From Deltaproteobacteria bacterium (lineage in GTDB: Bacteria; Myxococcota; UBA796; SXON01), in the NCBI GenBank assembly GCA_947483545.1, contig CANKNP010000269.1, forward strand, positions 1 to 7,485: a stretch of 7,485 nt of DNA. Reading direction: 5' to 3'. The notes beneath the pieces are model-generated. The model did not search any database and had not been told where the DNA came from. It saw only the letters and a list, made by a program, of their open reading frames with translations. The position numbers and the translations under genes were made by a program. The number at the start of each line of letters is the position of its first letter. Within the stretch, counting starts at the first letter, position 1. Shown piece by piece: positions 1 to 7,000 of the stretch.

Positions 1-42
1 CCCGAACTTCCTTGTTAGCCCCGCCGCACTCTCGAGACCCCC

Positions 43-1365
43 ATGCTCCTCTCCCTCTGCGCCCTGGCTTTCGCCCAGCCGACCGACCCCGGCGATGTTC
101 AGAGCTTCGCGGCTGCGCTTCACGCCCGCGGTGACTTCATCGTGCCGGACGCTCGGACTTCCGGCGCCCCACCCCCCGCCGGGGGCGCGAACAAGCTCGA
201 CGTGTACCGGTCCGGCGACCTGGCGATCCTCAAGGATCCAGACGGGGAATGGTTCTCCGAGGCCACCGAGCACGTGTTGACCGGCGACATCAACTGGATC
301 CTCGACTCCACGAGCGGTGCGTTCCTCAACCACTTCGACGACGAGTACGACTACGTCACCATCATGATGGTGCGTGATCTCGGCTTCTTCTTCGCCTTCT
401 ACTCGCCGCTGTCGAACGACGTGAAGGGCATCGGCTACGACTCCATCACCCCGAGCGAGCAGTTCGACACGTCGAACAACCTGCTCCAGGGCTACATCTT
501 CATGAACTACTACGGGCTCTGGGCCGAAGATCCCGAGGTGGGCCGGCTCGTGTTCGACCAGGAGTTCATGCACCGCTGGGGATCGTTTGTGAACATCAGC
601 GCCGAGGGGCCCGACGGCACGCTGGACGAGAACGCGCTGCTCGGTCGCGACGTGGCGCATTGGTCCTACTGGTTCAACACCACGAACTCCCCGATGGAGG
701 GCAACGCCTGGCTCGACAATAGCGACGGCACCTTCACCGTGGACTACACCGCGCAGGCGACCTATTCGGACCTGGACCTCTACCTGATGGGTTTTGTAGG
801 CCCCGACGACGTTGGCCCGCAGACCCTCCTGCTCGTGGATGACGCCGAGCAGAGCGCCGTCGCACGGGAGGCGGCCTCCGCGCCTGAGTCGTTCAACGAG
901 GCCTACAGCGCAGGCAGCGGCGAAGCGATCACCGTGCCCGCCACCCGCATGGACTTCACAGTGGACGACATCATCGCCGCCGAGGGGGAGCGGATCCCCT
1001 CCGTGGACGACAGCCCGAAGACCTTCAAGATGGCCTTCCTGGTGCTCGTACTGTCCGACGACGTGCTCGATGACGCCGTGCTGGCCGATGTAGACGCGAT
1101 CCGGACCACCTTCGAGGCCGACTGGGAGGCCGATGTGCAGGGGCTCGCGGACCTGGACACCACGCTTGGCGACGGCGACGCCCCCACCTGGGGCGATACC
1201 GGCGAGGACACCGCTGTGGACAGCGCAAGCGACACCGGCACGGTCCCGACAGACACGGAGAAGCAAGGCTGCGGCTGCGCCACCTCGTCAAGCACCGCCC
1301 CCCTCGCCCTGGTCGGCCTCGCGGGCCTGCTCGCGGTCCGCCGTCGCCACGGGGGTGCAGCATGA
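43..1365 (+). CDS. Secreted metallopeptidase-like surface protein with MYXO-CTERM-type anchor
   Basis: A 440-residue predicted exported protein. Residues 1-11 form a very short hydrophobic leader ending Ala-Phe-Ala before Gln12, a plausible signal-peptidase site. The central domain (about 90-300) contains Q173-E-F-M-H177-R-W179, an LLGRD segment followed by H206-W207, and an SDLDLYLMG segment at 242-250. From memory, this set resembles a family of myxobacterial proteins with an HExxHRW zinc motif, but here the first His is Gln, so peptidase activity is doubtful. Residues about 373-407 are an Asp/Thr/Gly-rich linker. Residues 409-440 have the MYXO-CTERM layout: C410-G-C412, a hydrophobic stretch at 420-432, then R433-R435. 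In that system a rhomboid-like myxosortase is thought to process the tail for surface display. ATG 43 is the earliest usual start after an in-frame TAG at 16-18, and has only a weak GAG (34-36) as ribosome site. The stop overlaps the next gene. The surface location is well supported; the enzymatic role is not. Confidence 0.85.
   Translation: MLLSLCALAFAQPTDPGDVQSFAAALHARGDFIVPDARTSGAPPPAGGANKLDVYRSGDLAILKDPDGEWFSEATEHVLTGDINWILDSTSGAFLNHFDDEYDYVTIMMVRDLGFFFAFYSPLSNDVKGIGYDSITPSEQFDTSNNLLQGYIFMNYYGLWAEDPEVGRLVFDQEFMHRWGSFVNISAEGPDGTLDENALLGRDVAHWSYWFNTTNSPMEGNAWLDNSDGTFTVDYTAQATYSDLDLYLMGFVGPDDVGPQTLLLVDDAEQSAVAREAASAPESFNEAYSAGSGEAITVPATRMDFTVDDIIAAEGERIPSVDDSPKTFKMAFLVLVLSDDVLDDAVLADVDAIRTTFEADWEADVQGLADLDTTLGDGDAPTWGDTGEDTAVDSASDTGTVPTDTEKQGCGCATSSSTAPLALVGLAGLLAVRRRHGGAA
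1243..1362 (+). other. MYXO-CTERM-type C-terminal sorting signal and Asp/Thr linker (within gene 1)
   Basis: This part of gene 1 encodes the end of the Asp/Thr-rich spacer and the tripartite tail: C410-G-C412, an apolar segment rich in Leu, Ala, Val and Gly at 420-432, and R433-R435 followed by a short basic and small-residue end. The order Cys motif, transmembrane stretch, Arg cluster is that of the MYXO-CTERM sorting signal, and the spacer fits a wall or surface stalk. It is the strongest single clue to a Myxococcota origin. A plain C-terminal membrane anchor is the alternative. Confidence 0.75.
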
Positions 1366-2606
1366 ACGCCCCGAATGTACTGTTCATCAGCCCGCAGTAC
1401 CCCGGGGAGATGAACGAATTCACCCGCGGTCTGGTCGAGGTCTCGGCCCGGGTGTGGGGCTTGGCAGACGGGCACGTGTCCAGCGTTCCGGACCACGTCC
1501 GTCGGATGCTCTCCGGCTACGTGCAGGCCCCGCTCCGCGACCCCGGCGCGGTGCTTCACGCGGTCCGCACGCTGATGATGCGCGAGGGCGTGCGTTTTGA
1601 CCGCATCGAGTGCCTGTGGGAGCCGTTCGTCGAGCTGGCCGCCTGGCTCCGGGAGCAGTTGGGCATCCCCGGCATGTCGTACGAGACCGCGTTCGCCTTC
1701 CGCGACAAAGAGGCCATGAAGCGCCGCGTGGAATCGGCCGGATTGCGGGTTCCCCACCACGCAAAATGCGCAACGCAAGAGGAGGTCCGGATCGCCGTCC
1801 GCCGCATCGGCTACCCGGTGTGCATCAAGCCCATCGCGGGCGCCGGCAGCGCCGATACGTTCCGTGTGGACAATGACGACGAGCTGGTCGCTGTACTCCA
1901 AAAGACCCAGCACGTCGCGGATGTATCGGTCGAAGAGTTCGTCGAAGGCGAGGAGTTCACGTTCGACACCGTGTGCATCGACGGTCGCCCGGCCTATTTC
2001 AACATCGCCCAGTACCATCCCCGCCCGCTCGTCGCGCGCAGCAACGAGTGGATCAGCCCCATTGTCGTTGTATTGCGCGACGTGAATGATCCAAAGTACG
2101 CGCGTGGCATCGAGCTCGGACTGAAGGTGCTCGATGCCATGGGCATGGGCACCGGGTTCACGCACATGGAGTGGTACCGCAAGGCGAATGGCGAGGTTGT
2201 ATTCGGCGAGATCGGCGGGCGCAGCGCCGGAGGGCACCTCGTGGACCAGATGAACTGGGCGAGCGACATCGATCTGTTCCGGGAGTGGGCCCGCGCCATC
2301 ACGTGGAAGAGTTTTGAGGCCAGCAAGGGCGGGCGCTTGGATCGCAAGTACAACTGCGCGATCATCTTCAAGCGGGCGCTCGGCGAAGGGCGGATCACCC
2401 GGGTGGAAGGCCTGGAGCGCTACCTTTCGCGGTTCGGACCGCACGTATGCGCAAACCAGCTGCTGCAACCCGGCCAGATGCGTCGCAATTGGCTCCAGAC
2501 GCTCGTCTCCGACGGGTTCGTCGCGGTCCGGCACCCCGACATCGGCGAGACGCTCCGCATGGCGGAGGCCGCAGCGACCGACATCACCCTGTACGCCGGC
2601 GGCTGA
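1362..2606 (+). CDS. ATP-grasp domain ligase, substrate unknown
   Basis: A 414-residue predicted cytoplasmic enzyme with no signal peptide. Residues 1-105 look like a Rossmann-type pre-ATP-grasp domain, opening with the strand NVLFIS and the P-Q-Y-P turn. The ATP-grasp fold follows. R114-D-K116 begins the small domain. YPVCIKP with K156 and the Gly-rich loop A159-G-A-G-S163 form the nucleotide-binding part. V190-E-E-F-V-E-G-E197 is the adenine-side hinge, and E270 (in HMEW) and E283 (in FGEIGGR, with R287) are the expected magnesium and phosphate ligands. All key positions appear intact, so it should be active. Such enzymes join a carboxylate to an amine or thiol through an acyl phosphate; the substrates cannot be read from sequence. 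Residues about 300-414 are an extra C-terminal region that may shape the substrate pocket. The ATG overlaps the upstream stop (ATGA), with GGGGGTG at 1351-1357 as ribosome site, which suggests translational coupling to gene 1. The helicase frame begins at or near its stop. Confidence 0.85.
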   Translation: MNAPNVLFISPQYPGEMNEFTRGLVEVSARVWGLADGHVSSVPDHVRRMLSGYVQAPLRDPGAVLHAVRTLMMREGVRFDRIECLWEPFVELAAWLREQLGIPGMSYETAFAFRDKEAMKRRVESAGLRVPHHAKCATQEEVRIAVRRIGYPVCIKPIAGAGSADTFRVDNDDELVAVLQKTQHVADVSVEEFVEGEEFTFDTVCIDGRPAYFNIAQYHPRPLVARSNEWISPIVVVLRDVNDPKYARGIELGLKVLDAMGMGTGFTHMEWYRKANGEVVFGEIGGRSAGGHLVDQMNWASDIDLFREWARAITWKSFEASKGGRLDRKYNCAIIFKRALGEGRITRVEGLERYLSRFGPHVCANQLLQPGQMRRNWLQTLVSDGFVAVRHPDIGETLRMAEAAATDITLYAGG

Positions 2607-2607
2607 T

Positions 2608-2649
2608 CTGGCGCCCGGCTGGTCCATTCGCTACGACGGCGGGACGCTG
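2608..2649 (+). other. Probable N-terminal extension of the helicase with non-canonical start
   Basis: In the helicase frame these codons read LAPGWSIRYDGGTL. The second half aligns with the opening strand of the damage-recognition-like domain at the N-terminus of archaeal XPB, so it is likely to be translated. No ATG, GTG or TTG lies in frame between 2607 and 2650, and the only upstream ATG (2314) is deep inside the ligase gene. CTG 2608 begins one base after the ligase TGA, which suits re-initiation by terminating ribosomes; ATT 2626 would give a protein beginning with RYDGG after the initiator Met. Confidence 0.5.
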
Positions 2650-3978
2650 GTGCTCGACGGCTGCCTGGAGCCCGACCTGCCCGCCGGCATGACCTGGGAT
2701 CCCCGGATCCGGCGGGGTCGTAGCCACGCCGCGCTGTACGCGCCGGTGGTCTTGGAAGCGCGGGCGCGGGCCATTCCGCTGGAGGATCGCACACGGGGCT
2801 ACGAGAAGCTGGACACGCTGCGGGCGCTCACGGCCCGGGCGCCCCGGGGCTACCAAGTCGAGGCGGTGGACGCCTGGAAAGCGGCGAAGAACCAGGGTGT
2901 GATCGTGCTCCCCACCGGCGCAGGAAAGAGTTTTGTCGCAGAGTTGTGCATCCTGCACGCCAAGCGAAGCACGCTCGTGGTGGTGCCCACGCTGGACTTG
3001 CTCTCCCAGTGGTATGGAAACCTCCGCCGAGCGTTTGGAGAGGAGCGGATTGGCGCGCTTGGCGGCGGCGTTCACGACATCCGGCCGATCACCGTCGCCA
3101 CCTACGACTCCGTGTTCATCCACATGGAGCGGTACGGGGACCGATTTGGCCTCGTCGTCTGGGACGAGTGTCATCACCTGCCGGCCCCCGGCTATGCAAA
3201 CGCCGCCGGCACGCTGATCGCCCCCTACCGGCTCGGGCTGACCGCCACGCCCGAGCGGCCCGATGGCGCGCACGAGCGCTACGGCGAGCTGATCGGCGAC
3301 GTGGTTTATCGCAAGGAGATCCCCGAATTGGCCGGGGATTTTCTGGCGCCCTACACCACCGAGGTGATCACCGTCTCGCTGTCGGACCCGGAGCGCGCCC
3401 GGTACGAAGCCCTGCGTGCCCAATACAAGGAGTTCATCCAACAGAACCACATCTCCATCCGCTCCCCCGAGGATTGGACCCGGTTCATCCAATTTGCGTC
3501 ACGCTCCAAGGCCGGCCGAGGCGCCCACAAGGCCCACATGGAGTGCAAGCGCATCGTTCAAGGCGGCGAGCGCAAGATGCAGATGGTGGCTGATCTCCTC
3601 GCTGAGGAGTGGGGGCGGCGCACGATTGTATTCACCAACGACAACGCCACGGCCATGCGGATCTCGAGGTCTTTGCTCCTGCCGTGCATCACGCACCACA
3701 CCGACGTGAAAGAGCGCCGGTATTGGATCGATGCGTTCACCCGGGCGGAGGTGACGGTGCTCGTGACGTCGCGGGTGTTGAACGAGGGGGTGGACATCCC
3801 CGAGGCGGAGGTCGCGATCGTCGTGAGCGGCTCCGGCACCGTGCGCGAGAACGTGCAGCGGTTGGGGCGGATTTTGAGGCCGCGCGAGGGGAAACAGGCG
3901 CGTCTCTACGAGCTGGTGGCGGAGAACACGGGGGAGACGTACACGAGTGAGCGGCGGAGGGATCACGCGGCGTTTTGA
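2650..3978 (+). CDS. XPB/Ssl2-type superfamily 2 DNA helicase (start uncertain)
   Basis: An ATP-dependent 3'-5' helicase or translocase of the XPB family, strongly resembling archaeal XPB along its whole length. Motifs in order: Q-like GYQVEA (about 2851-2868); Walker A PTGAGKS (2911-2931); Ia VVVPTLDLLSQW; Walker B D-E-C-H-H (3163-3177); motif III L-T-A-T (3238-3249) then E-R-P-D; a thumb-like helical insert (about 3388-3570); IV TIVFTND; V N-E-G-V-D-I (3781-3798); VI Q-R-L-G-R-I-L-R (3856-3879). The conserved C-terminus T-G-E-T-Y-T-S-E-R-R-R is present. The XPB RED motif reads R-P-D here. GTG 2650, with GGCGGGA at 2638-2644, is the first canonical start after the ligase stop and gives 442 residues. 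However, the codons before it read IRYDGGTL, matching the first strand of archaeal XPB, so translation may start at CTG 2608 (456 aa) or ATT 2626 (450 aa). The frequent partner nuclease Bax1 is not next to it. Family call firm; cellular role (repair, defence) inferred. Confidence 0.85.
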   Translation: MLDGCLEPDLPAGMTWDPRIRRGRSHAALYAPVVLEARARAIPLEDRTRGYEKLDTLRALTARAPRGYQVEAVDAWKAAKNQGVIVLPTGAGKSFVAELCILHAKRSTLVVVPTLDLLSQWYGNLRRAFGEERIGALGGGVHDIRPITVATYDSVFIHMERYGDRFGLVVWDECHHLPAPGYANAAGTLIAPYRLGLTATPERPDGAHERYGELIGDVVYRKEIPELAGDFLAPYTTEVITVSLSDPERARYEALRAQYKEFIQQNHISIRSPEDWTRFIQFASRSKAGRGAHKAHMECKRIVQGGERKMQMVADLLAEEWGRRTIVFTNDNATAMRISRSLLLPCITHHTDVKERRYWIDAFTRAEVTVLVTSRVLNEGVDIPEAEVAIVVSGSGTVRENVQRLGRILRPREGKQARLYELVAENTGETYTSERRRDHAAF

Positions 3979-4008
3979 GCACTCGCCCCATCCTCCCCAT
4001 TCCGAGGT

Positions 4009-4032
4009 AGACTCCCGCACCCTTTGGAGTCT
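4009..4032 (+). promoter_or_regulatory. Hairpin enclosing the ribosome-binding site of the repeat lipoprotein gene
   Basis: AGACTCC (4009-4015) pairs perfectly with GGAGTCT (4026-4032), giving a 7-bp stem with a 10-base loop. The 3' arm contains GGAG (4026-4029), the only good Shine-Dalgarno match for ATG 4035, with a 5-base spacer. Folding would hide the ribosome site, so the hairpin could limit translation. No run of T follows, so it does not look like an intrinsic terminator. The 5' arm also overlaps TAGACT (4008-4013), a 4/6 match to a -10 box with no convincing -35; if that were the promoter, the hairpin would not be fully transcribed. Pairing is seen; function is inferred. Confidence 0.45.
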
Positions 4033-4034
4033 CG

Positions 4035-7000
4035 ATGTACCGTCTGATCCTCTCCTCCACGTTGTTGCTGATCACCACCGGTTGCCGCAACAAGGACGAC
4101 ACCAGCCTCCCGACAGACGTGGACGGCGACGGCTACTCGGACCTCGACGACTGCGATGACAACGACCCCAACGCGGGCGCGACGACGACCTACTACGCCG
4201 ATGCGGACGGCGACGGCTATGGCGACCCCGCCCGGCCCGAGGAGCTCTGCGAGCTGTTGAACAGCTACTCCGAGAACCCCGATGACTGTGACGACCTCGA
4301 CGCGTCTGTGAACCCCGGCGCCGAGGACGTCTGCGACGGGATCGACCAGGACTGCGATGGCGTGCCCGACAACGGCCAGGAGTCCACCGCTTTCTACACA
4401 GACGCCGACCAGGACGGCTATGGCGATGACACCAGCGTCGTCTATGACTGTGTTCAGCCAGACGGCACCGCGACCGTCGGCGGCGATTGCGACGACACCG
4501 ATCCCGCCTACAACCCCGACGCGACCGAGGAGGACTGCGAGGATCCGAACGACTACAACTGCGATGGCTCAGTCGGCTACGACGACGCCGATCTCGACGG
4601 CTTCGCTGCGTGTGCCGAGTGTGACGACACCAACGCAAGCGTGAACCCCGACGCCTCGGAGGTCTGCAACAGCATCGATGATGACTGCGACACCCTCGTG
4701 GACGGCGATGACGACAGCGTGGACGTCTCGACCGGTGTCGTGGTGTACGCCGATCTGGACGGCGACGGCTTCGGTGATGCCAACAGCCCCGCGAACGTGT
4801 GTGAGGCGGGCGAGGGTTGGGTAGACGACGCGACCGACTGTGACGACACACGGGCGGACGTGAACCCCGGCGCGAGTGAGGTCTGCAACGATCTCGACGA
4901 CGACTGTGATGCGCTCATCGACGACGCCGACGATTCCCTCGATGGTGCCAGCGCCTCCGCTTGGTATGCCGACGCCGACGCGGACGGGTATGGCGACGAC
5001 GCCAGCACCACCCTCGCGTGTGATCAGCCCGCGGGCACGACCTCCGTCGGCGGCGACTGCAACGACGATGACAGCGGCTACAACCCCGGTATCGCCGAGG
5101 ACGACTGCACCGACACCAACGACTACAACTGTGACGGTTCGACCGGCTACGTGGACGGCGATGGCGATGGCTACGCCGCGTGCGAAGAGTGTGACGACAG
5201 CAGCGGATCCAACTACCCGGGGGCCGTCGAGTACTGCGATGGCGTGGACAACGACTGTGATGACACCGTAGACGAGTCCGACGCCGTCGATGCCGTGACC
5301 TGGTACGCCGACGCCGACGCCGACACGTTTGGCGACATGGACACCACCATGCTCGCCTGCAGCCAGCCGGCCAACTACGTGAGCGACACGACCGACTGTG
5401 ACGACGCGGCCTCGGCCGTGAACCCCGCCCAGACCGAGCTCTGCAACGGCTACGACGACGACTGCGACAGCGAGATCGACGAGTCCGGCTCCGGCGATGC
5501 GATGACCTGGTACGCCGACGCGGACTCCGACGGCTACGGCGACATGACAGACATGACCGAGAGCTGCGCCGCACCCTCCGGCTACGCCGACAATGGCGAC
5601 GACTGTGACGACACAGCCGCTGGGGTGAACCCCGGCGCCTGGGAGATGTGCAACGGGTACGACGACAACTGCGATGGCGACGTGGATGAGGACAGCGCCG
5701 TCGACGTCGGGGACTGGTACGCAGACGCGGACGAAGACGGCTACGGCGATGATGACATGAGTGTCATCGATTGTGCGATGCCCGAAGGCTACGTCGGGGA
5801 CGGGGGCGACTGCGACGACGCGGACGGCGCCGTCAACCCGGGCGAGACCGAGGTGTGCAACGACATCGATGACGACTGCGACGCCGGCATCGACGAGGAT
5901 CTCGACGCCACCTGGTACGCGGATGTGGACGAGGATGGCTACGGCGATGGCAGCGCCGCGGTGGAGGAGTGCGGCACGCCCGAGGGCTACGTCATGGACG
6001 GGTCCGACTGTGATGACGCCGCCAGGGACGTGAACCCGGGCGCCACCGAGGTGTGCAACGACATCGATGATGATTGTGACGCGGGGATCGACGAGGATCT
6101 CGACGCCACCTGGTACGCCGACGTGGACGAGGATGGCTACGGCGATGACGGCGACGCCGTGGACCAGTGCGGCACGCCGGACGGCTACGTCGCGGACGGG
6201 TCGGACTGCGATGACGCCGCCGAGGACGTGAACCCCGGCGCTACCGAGGTGTGCAACGACATCGATGATGACTGCGACACCGGGATCGACGAGGATCTGT
6301 CGTCTGTCTGGTACGCAGACATGGACGGCGACGGCTACGGCGATGTGACAGACGCGCTGAGCCAATGCGGGCAGCCCGCCAACTATGTGCTCGACGCCAC
6401 CGACTGCGACGACACCGACGGCGCTGTGAACCCCGCAGGCCTGGAAGTGTGCGACGACATCGACAACGACTGCGACACCGGCATCGACGAAGGCACGCTG
6501 CTCACCTTCTACGAGGATGCGGACAGCGACACGTTCGGCAACGCTGCGGTCTCGACCTCCGCCTGCGAGGCGCCTGTGGACTACGTCTCCGATGACACCG
6601 ACTGCGACGACACCGACGCCGGCGTGTACCCCGGCGCGGTGGAGCGCACCGATGGCGTGGACGAGGACTGCGACGACGTCATCGACAACGGCGGCTGGGC
6701 CGGCACGGGGGCGGACGGCGCCATCGAGATCAGCGAGAGCGTCACCATCGGGGACGCTTGGGTCGTCACCAGCGTGTTCGACCACACGTTCACGGTGGAC
6801 GGCAGCCCGAGCCTGGCCGTCGGCGACGAGGTGCTCGTCATCAACATGCACGGCAGCGACGCCGCCCACACCCACGTCGGCAGCTACGAGTTCTTCTGGG
6901 TCTCCTCCGTCTCTGGCGGCACGGTGACCGTCGAGCGCGCCCCAACCGTGACCTTCGGCGAGTCCACCAACGACGATCTGACCGACCAGGCCGTGCAGAT

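Noticed and set aside
1..42. Promoter for gene 1 or the end of an upstream gene
   Set aside because: Only 42 bases are visible, with no convincing -35/-10 pair and no coding evidence in any frame.
1362..2606. Graspetide-type peptide-modifying cluster
   Set aside because: No small precursor-peptide gene was seen nearby, and the ligase has a full pre-ATP-grasp domain and a general carboxylate-ligase layout.
903..2627. A 574-codon open frame on the - strand opposite gene 1's end and the ligase
   Set aside because: It is codon-aligned antisense of the ligase gene and runs on against gene 1, with no recognisable motif. The ligase and the surface-protein tail are clearly coding on the + strand.
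2314..2649. ATG 2314 as the helicase start
   Set aside because: It would overlap the ligase gene by 293 bases, and the extra residues are Arg/Ser-rich out-of-frame sequence without XPB similarity.
3979..4034. Intrinsic terminator between the helicase and the lipoprotein gene
   Set aside because: The only good stem (4009-4032) has no following T run and ends two bases before the start codon, so a translation-control reading fits better.
4116..6695. CRISPR array or non-coding satellite
   Set aside because: Periods are 153-219 bp, all multiples of three, with conservation in protein motifs and one uninterrupted reading frame; there are no spacers.
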